Assembly (NCBI GenBank): GCA_030765045.1
Contig: CM060972.1
Span: 3,146,501 to 3,210,500, forward strand
DNA: 64,000 nucleotides
Reading direction: 5' to 3'
Origin: Tenodera sinensis
Lineage: Eukaryota; Arthropoda; Insecta; Mantodea; Mantidae
Shown: positions 22,701 through 34,700 of the stretch, piece by piece
Numbering within the stretch: the stretch's first letter is position 1
Layout: each line of letters opens with the position of its first letter
Made by a program: the position numbers and the translations under genes
Notes under the pieces: model-generated
What the model was told of the DNA's origin: nothing
The model's input: only the letters and a program-made list of their open reading frames with translations
Databases searched by the model: none

Positions 22701-25700
22701 CACTTTCCACTCTATCACTTTTCCATGGCACTTACATCCTGATGAAACCATTCTCCATGCTCATCACTCTCAGACCCCAGTTTGGGAGGGAACAAGTCCA
22801 AGTGTGAGTGCAGAAAATGTATTTTTGAGGACATATTGCACCCTAAATTTTTATATGCCTTTAGCATGTTCCCAATAATTTCCTTGTAGTTGTCAGCTTT
22901 TGTATTTCCCAGGAAATGTTTGCACACTGTCTTGAATCCCACCCATGCTGCTTTCTCGTTTTCAGAAAGTAGTTCTTCAAAATGCCTGTCTTCCATCAAT
23001 TTGCATATTTGTTGGCCAAATAACTTCTTTTAATTTTGCTTCGCTTATTCTTGGAAACTTTTCTTTCAAATACCGAAAACCCCTACACTCTCTGTTCAAA
23101 GCCTATACAAAATTTTTCATAAAGCCTAACTTAATGTGAAGCAACGGTAGCAAAATTTTGTCTTTGTTAATTAATACTTCATACTTAACATTCTTTTCAG
23201 CCAGTATTAAAGCACTCCTTACAGGCCACTCAGTTACTTCATAATGTTTTTCTTTAGCCCGACTGTCCCACTCACATATAAAACAAAACTTGGTGAAAAC
23301 ACTCTGCATTCCCAGGAGTAAACCTATGACCTTTAAATCTTCACAGATTTGCCATTCATACTTTGCATAGTTTATAGTTTTCAAAACTCTCATATGTTTC
23401 ATTCATCTGGACAGCAGGAGCTATAGGGATGGAAGGATAAGAGTTACTATTATGTAATAAAACTGCCTTTAAACTTAACTTTGACGAATCAAATGAAAAG
23501 ATGCCATTTGAATGTCTTGTAATTGTTACTCAGTTGTTTCATGAGCCCATTAACAAAGAAGACCTTTCAAAGAAGTCATATTTAAGCCCCTTGTCAAAAT
23601 GCTGAAGTTACCTCACCTGCAATAAAACTCTTACCAGCCTTGAATGACAACAGATGTTGAGAGGGTGAGCCGACCAATAAAGGTTGCAGCAGTGGGAGTG
23701 GCGTAGTGCAGCAGATGTTTACAAATCACAAAAAGGCCAATATCTAAAAAATGTTAGATGATATCACAAAATGGATTTCAGCTTTGAAATTCGTGCTTAA
23801 AAATCTATTAGAATTGCCTATTTTTGGTTAGGTGCAAATTTCAGTGTCGTACAGTGTTACTTTAAGAATATAGCACTGAACTAGCTCCATACAAGAATAA
23901 CCATAGGAATTCACGGAACCACCCCCTGAAGAACACCATACCAAATAAACTGTAAACTGCAATCAGATATATATTGGTCAAACAAAAAGAAACTAGGCTT
24001 AAGGAACAACTAACAAATGTAACATTCAAACAGATAAATCAGCAGCAGCGAGTCACTTCTGGTCGACCAAACACGACATACTGGAAATAAAACTTTTAAA
24101 ACAGGCAAAAACCAATGAAGAACTTAAATGTAGAGGAAAAATATTTATCTTATATATTTAAACAAGCAATTCTTATATATATATAAATAAATATATTCCA
24201 CGCAACTTGGAAATGGCTCTAACAATTTCGATCAAATGTATTTAGACAGGGTTTTGCTTATTAAAATTACCTATATAGGTGTCATTCCTGAAACAACACA
24301 ATTTTATGCATAACAGTCACAATTACTTTAAATCTTATTTTGGCCATAATTTCTCTCTGTTAATGAGCCAATTTCAACAAACAAGCCAGAATATTAAAGG
24401 CCTCATCAAGAGCTTTCAGAAAACCTAAAGAAAGTTGACTTAGCTATATTAGTCTATGCGTAACAGTCACAATTATTCAAAACATTATTTTGGCCATAAT
24501 GTGTATATTAATGGGCCAATTTCAACAAACAAGCCCGGATATTAAAGGTCTCATCACGGAAACGGCTCCAACAATTAGGATGAAAATTAACATTTAATTA
24601 ACATTTTGCTTTTGAAGTTTATCTAAATAAGTATCTTCTCCCCAAAAAACATGGTTTACTAATTAAAAATACACAGAAAGGGATGAATTTTGAAATCCTA
24701 CCAGTTGACAGTATCATCAAGTTTACAATTTAAAGAGAGGGCAGCACAACTATCTGTATAAAGAAGGACATCAGTACACACACAGCAGATGATGGTAGTT
24801 GCTGTTGAAACAACTACTGGAAAATTACAGTTCATTACAAACACGACTTCTTAATTCTAAGATTTGGCTTTACCTTTATGGGGTTTGTTATGCTTGTGCC
24901 TTTCTGTTTTATTCTTCTTCTGTGAAGACATCCTTTCATCATTTTTCCTTGGATATACTGGAGGAGTGTCTGGTAAATTCTCCAAAATTTCATCCGCTAG
25001 TTTCTTCAACTTTCCAATGCATGGCTGTTGCTGAAATAAATAAACAAACAAAATTAATAATGATAACCATTATCACATAGCTGCAGGACTTGTACAGATA
25101 CACAGCTGGTCATCACTTCGCGCTACATGAGGAAACAAACTGTATCTAGATTTTGTTTGCTGTATCACAGCTGTGCAAATTTATCCCCTATGCAACCCCT
25201 GTCCAATGCAGCACCACTGATGTATTTTTCTGGTGCCCTTATAAACAAATTTTTACTCTGATGATTTCTAATATTAATTCAAATTTCAAGACAAAACTAT
25301 TTCGTTCTGAATATCTTCCCAGTACACATCCATGAAGTATGTTTTTGTACACATGAAGCTGTATTCATTGCTTCCCTTAGCACTGATTTCCCTTTTTCCT
25401 TCCAAAAGAAGACTTACCCTAATGGTGTTTTTATCATTTCAAGCAGCTGTGCTGCTATTGTCTCACAAGACTTTCTGCCCTAGACAAGACAGATAGATAT
25501 ACTCACTCCCTCCTTACATAATTTTCGCTTTCCCCAGACCTGAATTTGTTGGGAATTGGGGACAATGTCACTTTACGATAAGCTTCCAGAAAATTTGCCA
25601 GCAATTTGGAAACATTACAGTGGCCCAGCTTAATCAGGATGTGTTTTGATAATGCTTCTTTAGCCAAGGGTGGATGACATTTCCAGCATCTTCTACAAGG

Positions 25701-28700
25701 TGTGTTATACATGCTTTATATGCAGAGTTTATGTAGGAGCAAAGCCAGCTGTGAAACATCCAATTGCACATAGGCAAAATGCTGTGCACCCGATAGGCTT
25801 TAAATGAAGAACCTTGTAGTATGATCCAACTGGATACTTATCTTTCCAAGAAACAAATATCATTAGTATAACAGTGCATGTTACATTTATCATATACACT
25901 TCAGGAAATGACAGCAAACTCAACCTTCAACATCCTTTGCTTCATCAGTATGGTTCATATTATGTAAACAATATATGTGATTTCTCATATAATAACATGA
26001 TTGCTACAGATTAAAAGCACTTTTATATTCATAATGGTCTCCTGATTAACTTGCACATTATTTGACTTGCACATTATTTAAATCCCAGTATCTAAGGTAG
26101 TATAGAACATTACAAGGAGAGAAACCAAAGAAATTTAAAGTGGAAAGTCTAAAAAACAACAAAATTAAACAGAAATGTACACAGGCAATACAATGATAAT
26201 TCGCCGAAAACAGTAATAGAAGAAATAATGAGAGTGTAATTGAAGAGAACTGGAAAATTTTTAGGACAGGTATAAGAGAGGTAGCTAAAGAAGAAATTGA
26301 AACAAAAGGTTTGAGAAGAATGTTTAAATAAGATAGAAGAAAGAAATAAGGCAAAGCAAAAGCTAATGAATAGGAATACAAGATTAAATAGAAAAGAATA
26401 CAAAACGAAGTGTAAGGAAGCAAAGAGAACCCGTAGAAACAAAAAAAGGAATCATGAGTGGAAAATTATAGAAAGTTTAGAAGCTGTAAAAAATACGGTT
26501 ACAAGAAAGTTCCACACAATTCTAAGGGAAATGAAAAGCAAATAATGGACAGATGGAAGGAGTACTTTAAAGAATTATTTACTGACGAGAACCCACTTAA
26601 CAAGATAGAAAATCTAAATGGAAGTATAGAGATAAATATGATTCACCAACAAAAGAAGAAATTTTTGATACCATTAACAGACTAAAGCACTAAGAGAAGG
26701 TGGTATAAGTGCAGAGTTGATAAAATACGGAGGAAACAAAATAGTACATGAAATCTATAAAATGATAGAAATAATATGGGAGAAAGAAGAAATGTCACTG
26801 GAATGGCATACGGCTGTTATATGACCTTTACATAAGAGGATAAACTGAAAGATGCTAATTATAGAGGAATTTCACTGTTAAATATGTGTTATAAAACATT
26901 AACAAATGCACTGGATAAAAGACTGGTCCCATATGCAGAAGATATACTGTGAGAATATCAAAAACCGTTTCAGAAGAGGACGCTCTACTACACAATTTAT
27001 AGACGAGGTGCATCCAGAAAGTAAGTTTCCCAATTTTTTTAAAATAAAGAAAACCCAGTTACCAGAAAAACTTTATTGACACCAGGTACAGCAATGTTTC
27101 AACTATTTTTCAACATAGTTATCACCAGAATTTAGGCACTTGTCATATTGTGGAAGAGTACTAAGCTAGCAGTGGTAGAGAGAAGACGTGTGTGGAGGTA
27201 GCTCCTGGAGTGAAAGGAAAAAGGGCTCAAGAAACAATGGGTGTTTGTATTCAAGTGTACAGGGGAAGAATCGGAACATTCAACAAGTTAAAATGGAACG
27301 AGTTTAAAACAAGTAGCAATTTGGAAGAAATGGTAAACATGTTCCTTCTTACATGTGCCTTAGGTATATTATTGGTGATTGGTGGTGTTGAAATTAACCC
27401 GGGGCCAAATGGAAATCAAAATGTTATGGAAGAAATTTTGGAGAAATAAAGAACATGGATGAGAAATTAGGAAACAAACTCAATGGAGTGGAAAAGGAAC
27501 TAATAGATATTAAGGGAGAGATTAGAAAGGAAATGCAAGATATAAGCAAGGAGGTACAGTACGTCAAAAGAAGAGTGGAGCTGATGGAAGAGAGGCACCG
27601 GAGATACAATCTAGTTATATCAGGAGTAAAAGAAAGGAATGGAGTATGGCCTATGCAAGAAGTCAGAGAGATCATAGAAGGGAAGCTTGGAATGGTACTA
27701 CAGGGCTGGGAGATAAGGGAGGCTTTCAGAGTGGGCAGATCAAGAGGAGCCAGAATGATTATTGCAAGATTTACGTCAGTGCAGTTTGTTTATGAAGTGT
27801 TAAAGAAAACAAAGCAACTAAAAGGGTCAGATATTTTTATAAATAGGGATTTAACGGTGGAACAACGAGCCTTAAAGAGAAACTTATTACAACAAATGAA
27901 GATGGCAAGATTGGAAGGAAGATCGGCTTTCATAAAGAATTTACAATTGTGGGTCGACGGACGCATAGTGGATGGGTACGAAACGGGCATAAGAAGATAC
28001 AGAACACACGAGCAGGAAATGACTCAGCTTAATACATCAGCAACTAGAGTGATGGAAAGCAGATCGAAAAGAAGTTCAATGGACGATCGGAGACCACAGG
28101 AAAAGGATAGTCATAAAGAACTTACATTACCGGCACGTGGGGCTGGCAGGCAGATGATTGCGTCAGAAGCAAGAAGAGATGACGTAGCGAGTACGTCAGA
28201 ACAGAGTGCAATGACGTCAGCGGAGGGACCTGTGGCAGAGCCGGCAGGAGGAGGAGCGAGTGGGGAGACGTCACACAGGAAAATAGTGTCACCGAGTAAG
28301 GGGGAAGTAATAGCTGCACGCAAATTGGTGGTGGAAGGAAGGAAGGCGTGGCGTCCGAGTAGTGGGGAAAATACAGAAGGGGAAGGGGAAGATGACAGCA
28401 TCGTATCATCTGAACATGGCAGTATTTTAGTTTTAGACAGAAATAAACCGTCCACCTCGAAACAAGGAATACGACTAAGGAGTAAAAAAACACTAGAATC
28501 ATTCAGATTTAGATCAGGATCGCAATAGGGAACAGGGTCTATAAGGAGGCTTGGATTCTGGAATTGTGAGGGAATAAAAAATAAAATAGATAAAGGGAGT
28601 CTAAATCAGTTATTGACAAAACTTGATTACCTTGCGGTAGTCGAAACATGGCTAAAAGAGGAACAAATTTATGTAAAGGGTTTTGAGTACGTAGGATTAA

Positions 28701-31700
28701 AAGGTCATACCCTAGCAAGGAAGGGAAGGGTTTCAGGAGGCATAGGATTTCTTGTAAGGAAGACGTTAAATAAAGGATTTAAAAAATCATGGTCAAGGAG
28801 GAAAGAGATATTATGGGTGGTATTAGAGGACGATCAAATAGACGAAAAAGTGATTTGTATAGGAATAATATACAATCCTCCTCTTTCCTCGCGATTTCAT
28901 AATCCGGAACTCCTTAAGGATCTAGAGCTAGATATTCAAACTTTAAAGGAGAAATATATAAATTCGGAGGTTATACTATTGGGAGACTTTAATACTAGGA
29001 TTGGGGAAAATGATGTTAATGGAGGGAATGGTTGGATGAGTTGTGATGTATTAGAAAAATCAGAAAGAATTAGACAGAGTAAAGATAAGATGGTAGATAA
29101 AGGATATGAAAAATTTATAGAATTTTGTGAATTGAATTCTTTTGATATTTTGAATGGGAAATTCGGAGAAGATGTGAATGGGGAATATACTTTTGTAAGC
29201 AGTAATGGGCAAAGTGTGATCGATTATGTTCTGTGGCCAATTAACATGGGATACATTTTAAGTAATTTTAAGGTATTAAATTTAAGCTCTAGTAGTGGTC
29301 ATTTTCCACTGATAGTGGATATAAAAATACACTCTGAACAAATGATTGACAATTTAAGAGAGGATGGATGTATAGTAGAAAAGTATAGCAGATACAAATG
29401 GAAGGAGGAGTATGGCATTAAATTTAAGCAGGTGTTAAGCTCTAACTATGGCCAGATATGTCAGTGTGGAATAAATTGTATGATAAAAGAACAAAAAATT
29501 GAAAATGCGATGGATATTCTAAATAATATGATGGTAAGAGCTGGGGACGAAATGAAAGTAAATAAGAGGGTTTACAAAAGAGACGAGGGTTGGTTTGATG
29601 AAGAATGCAGAGTAATAAAAAGACAAGTTAAACAGATGCTTATAAAATGGAGGGAAATAGGTGGTAAAGAATTAAGGGAAGAATATATGCAAGGTAGGGA
29701 TTTATATAATTCATTATTAGAACAAAAGAAAATAAACTGGAGGAAAAAACAAGAAAGTAAACTGATAAGGGTCCTAAACGAAAATAATGTAAATGCAGTA
29801 TGGAAAGTTATAAAATCAATGTATAATAATTATGTAATAAAACCTGATGTATATCCAGGTGAATGGGTGGATTACTTTAAAGAATTGTATGGGGGAGAAA
29901 AGAGCAAAATAGAAATAGGAAGAAGGGAAATAGGTAACAATTATGTAGATTTGCTGGATGATGAAATAAGAGGGGAAGAAATAATACAGCAAGTTAAATT
30001 AATGAAGAGAAATAAAGCAACTGGGATAGATGGGATCCCAACAGAGTTCCTTAAGGAATGGTGTACTGAAAAAAATAGAGTCAAGGTTCTTGTAGACTTA
30101 TTCAATCAAATTAAAGAGAAGGGTTATATACCGAAAAAGTGGGGGAAAGCAATCATACATCCAATATACAAAGGTAAGGGTAGTGTCGACAAACCAAACA
30201 ACTATAGAGGTATTGCTTTATTATCAAATGTAGGGAAAATTTTTACTGGAATTATGGCAAGTAGGTTACAAACGTGGGTTGAGAAATTTAATATTCTCTC
30301 GGAATTTCAGATGGGGTTTAGAAGAGGGAGGAGAACAGTTGATAATCTATTTATTATAAAAACTTTGGTAGATAAATATTTGAAAGTTAAAAGAGGAAAG
30401 TTGTATATGGCCTTTGTTGATTTAGAAAAAGCATATGATCGAATTGAGCTTCATTTGTTATGGCACAAACTGTTGAGTAAAGGAGTGAGTGAACAAATGG
30501 TGAAAACTCTCAAAGCATTATATAAAGACAATACCTTTTGTATAAGAGTGGAGGAGGGAGTTGTAACAAGAGAAATCCAACAAGAGAAAGGCCTTAGGCA
30601 AGGATGTAAGTTGAGTCCGGTTCTTTTTAATCTTTATATTGATGATGTATTAATGGATATTGGGAGAAATAATAACTTTATGCCTGTTATTAATAACATA
30701 CAGATTCCAGGACTACTTTTTGCAGATGATCTAGTTGTAGGTTCAATCACAGTGAATGGCTTAAATCAGTCCTTACAAGTATTAAATAATTACTGTAAAG
30801 AATGGAGCCTAAAAGTGAACCAGGACAAGACACAGATCATAGTTTTTAAAAAAGGAGGGAAATTGAGCAAATATGAAAAATGGAGGAATGAAAATAAAAA
30901 AGAGTTTAGGGTAGTGAGAGAATGCATTTATCTAGGAGTGAAGTTAGATAGTAGTGGTAATTGGGAAAAACAAAAGAAATTTGCATTAGCAAAAGGAAAA
31001 GGGGCTTTATCAGCAACCAGAAACTGCAAATACAAAGTACCTAATATAAATGTTAAATGGCTAGAAAATGTATACAATATGGTAGTTGAAGCAAAGATGT
31101 TATATGGGACAGAAGTATGGGGATTAGGAGGAGGTTGGGAAGTCATAGATGAGGTGCATAGAACTTTCTGCAAAGAATTGCTTGGATTACCAAATGCAAC
31201 TGTTAGGCAGGTAGCACAAATAGAACTGGGAAGGGTAACAAGTAAGGGGAAGATTATGGAGAGGGCACTGAAATACTGGTTTAGAATATTGAATTTGGAA
31301 GAAAGGAACCTGTTGAAACAGTGCCTACTATATCAAGAAAAAAGCCTAAAGAATAAGGGTTGGGCAGACTGTCTCAGAAATAACTTGGAAAGTAGTGGTT
31401 TAGGGGAAGTATGGAGGAATAGAGAAAATAATATACACAATTTTTGGAAACTGGCAAGAAAAAGATTTGACGATATAGAAATACAAAACATATTTAGTGA
31501 GATAGCTGAAAAGAGATCCTTAATTTTTTTATGTACAAATGAAAAACTCTTGGGGTAGGGAGAAGTATATAGACGTGACAGATAAAGAGGAGCGAGAAGG
31601 CATTGCATGGATGAAAGCAGGAGTATGGAGATTAAAGGGTCTAAGGAAGGGCATTCCTCAAAACCAATGTCCTATATGTGGTGGAAATGAAGACATAGAA

Positions 31701-34700
31701 CATATAATATTTAAATGTATTGGGACTGAAGGTTGGAGAAAAGAATATATTAATAAGAAATGGTCGAATATGAATAGAAATAGATCTATAGTTGAAATGC
31801 TTCATAAAGACAGTAAGAGGGTAGGAAGATTTTTACATAAGGTGAAAAATAAATGGATCTGGACAGTAAATAGAGTTGAACAATAAGATATAAGTGATAG
31901 AATAAGTTAGAATTAAGGAATTATTGTAGAATAAGAATATGACTGGCAATGAGCCAGGGCTGAACACCGGTCATATTCACATGTATATAGCTTAGTAAAT
32001 AAATAAATAAAAAAATAAATAAATAAAATATTGTGGAATCAACTTTTGTATCCCTGTGTCGTACTAGTCTGCCGCCTGTGAATGGAACCAGTGTGTGAGT
32101 CTGTCTTCAATGCTTCATCGTTGTCAAAACGCTGACTGAAGGACAGGAATTTCTTGAGATGCAAGAAAAGATGGTAATCGCTGGGAGCCAGATCAGGACT
32201 GAATGGTGGATGATCAAACAGCTCCCAGTCGAACCCCTGCAGAACAGTTGCTGTGTGCCGAGCCATATGTGGACGAGCATTGTCATGGAGCAGCACAACA
32301 CCTGCAGTAAGCATTCCACGCCTCTTGTTCTGAATGGCACGTCACAATTTCAGCAGTGTTTCACAGTAACGGTCAGCGTTCACTGTTGCACCTCTGGGCA
32401 GGAAGTCAATGAGTAGAATGCCCTTCCTGTCCCAAAACACTGTGCACATCACTTTTTTCATCGACACTGTCTGAATTTCGTCTTGACCAGAGATCCACTG
32501 CTGCTTGATTTCCGGGGTAAAGTGCAAAACCCGCGTCTCATCACCCGTGATGATCCTGTCGAGGAACTCGTCGCAGTCATCATGATACCACTGCAGAAAT
32601 GTCAGTGCTGCTTCTAAGCGTTTCGTTTTGTGCTGGGGTATCAGGCTTCTCGGCACCTTCCACACACACACAATTTCTTGAACAGCAGGTGCTTAGTGAC
32701 AATTTCATGCACCAAGGATCACGATATATGTGGCAAATGGTTGCTGAGCTCTGTAATATTGAACCAATGGTTTTCCATGATGCGCTGCCGCACTTGTTCA
32801 ACAAAGTCATCATTGATGAGGGACGGTTGCCCACTGCACTCTTCATCATGAACACTTTGATGATCTTGGGGAAAAAAGGCTACACCAGCGACGCATCATC
32901 TGTTTGCTCATGATGTCTGGTCTGTAGACCTGTCGATGAATATCGATCGGTGCTATGTTTAGCACATTAAGGAACCTTATCACTGACCAAACCTCGCAGG
33001 TGGCGGGAGAACGAATAAGAGCTGCCATTTCAGGCCACTGCTGTTGCACTATTGATGCCATGCGGGACCGTCTGGCTGACACATGATTGATACGTCTTAG
33101 ATCTGTTATGCATGCGCATTTGTCCCGGCTAAATATGTTGACTTTAAAGGAAATAAAATCGGGAAACTTACTTTCTGGATGCACCTCATATATTGAGAAA
33201 TATACTAGAGAAATTTTATAAATTTAAGATAGAGTTAGATTTATTATTTATTGTTTTTAAGCAAGCATTCCGTAAATAGTCCATTTATAACATGAAGCAT
33301 TAAAAGATTTTGGCATCCACTTTAAATTAATATGACTAGTTAGAATGAGTTTGGAAAATATGTCTAAAGTTAAAATTCAATGGTGTTTATTAGAAGTCTC
33401 TAAATTAGTAAAAGACTATCAGCATTATTGTTCAATATTGTACTGGAGAAAATAGTAAGAAATATCTGACTTTATCCAACTTACAACAGGACAAGGCAAT
33501 ATGTAGCATATGCAGATGATGTATTCATATTTGGATAATTGGAAAGAGCAGCTGAAGTTACAATGCAACTGATAGGAACCACAGGATTAAAGATAAATGT
33601 AATAAAAACAAAACATATGACGATTAATGGAAAGGAAATGGCACCAAGAAAAGTTAAGATTGATGGGATGGAATTTGTTAATAGCAAACAATGAGATAGG
33701 AGAGGAAATAAAAGCAAGAATAGCCGCAGGAAATAGATGTTATAGAGGGTGTGTCAAAAGTAACGGGAATTATTTTTTTCTGTTTAAACACGCACTAGTC
33801 AAAATTCACCAACCGTGGTAACAGAGGTCTGACCTTGACTGACGCTGGGATAGGTGCCACACTGTCCGTGCGCTGTTCAGTTTGAGAGAGCCATTGTGTA
33901 AGCACATGTTTCAATGACCCGACATAGATTTCAAGTTAGAACGAGTGGCAATTCAGTTTTGTGTTCTTTTGAAAAAATCTGGAACTGAAACGCTGCAAAT
34001 GATACAGGAAGCATATGGAGACCAAACTTTATCAAAAACACGTGTTTTTGAATGGCATAAAAAATTTCAAGATGGTGAAAAAAGTCTTGAAGATGCTCCA
34101 CGTTCAGGAAGGTCCTCCACTGCAACCAAGTTCAGGGAAAGTCATACATCTTGTGTTTTTTGACAAAATTTCAGTAATTTATGACTATGTGGTTTCTAAA
34201 CACACCACAGTAACTGCTCAATATTAAAGTAACGTCCTTAAAGGACCACTCAAGAGGAAAATGGCTGCCAAGAGACCAGAACTTGCTGCCAATGGATGGA
34301 TCCTCCATCAGGACAATGCCCCTGCTCATCGAGCCATAGCAACACAAGAGGCTATCACTCATCTAGGTATTGAAATCATGCCTCACCCACCATATTCGCT
34401 AGATCTAGCACCCTGCAATTTCTAACTGTTTCCACAAGTGAAAAAACATCTTTGTGGGTGCCATTTTCAAACTGATACAGAACTAAACAGTGTTATTTCG
34501 GGTATACTGAACAGGATGTCAAACAAGGGCTTCTCTGAGTGTCTTGAAAAGTGGATAGAATGTTGGAACCAGTGTGTAATGTCCGAAGGAGATTTTGAAA
34601 GCTTGTAATTAAATTTGAATAAAAGAAAATCATGGTGTCTGGGGAAAAAAAAAAAAATTCCCGTTAATTTTTGATCCACCCTTGTAGTGGATTACAACAT

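Larger units (their letters stand above)
27156..32027 (+). mobile_element. Full-length LINE with 2A-like N-terminus and zinc-knuckle ORF2
   Basis: A 4872-bp element bounded by an exact 11-bp target duplication ATATTGTGGAA (27145-27155 and 32028-32038), inserted in mariner A. It has a short 5' UTR, ORF1, ORF2, a ~130-bp 3' UTR (AACACCGGTCATATTCAC) and an (AAAT)n tail. The exact duplication and long frames mark it as one of the youngest insertions here. The mix of L1-ORF1-like ORF1, APE-type endonuclease, reverse transcriptase and C-terminal C-C-H-C knuckle is not enough for me to name the clade. Confidence 0.93.
27002..33190 (-). mobile_element. mariner element A, interrupted by a LINE
   Basis: TA target duplications lie at 27000-27001 and 33191-33192. 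The inverted repeats share 26 identical bases beginning GAGGTGCATCC and ending AAGTTTCC, apart from three outer bases. Without the LINE and its duplicated target the element is 1306 bp, the normal size for mariner. It lies in the reverse transcriptase region of the RTE LINE. Confidence 0.93.

Noticed and set aside
24857..24873. Stop codon ending the frame of exon 5 as the end of the protein
   Set aside because: A good donor precedes it, and exons 6 and 7 continue in phase with protein-like sequence.
28111..28502. Antisense frames of 114 and 126 codons
   Set aside because: Shadows of LINE ORF1.
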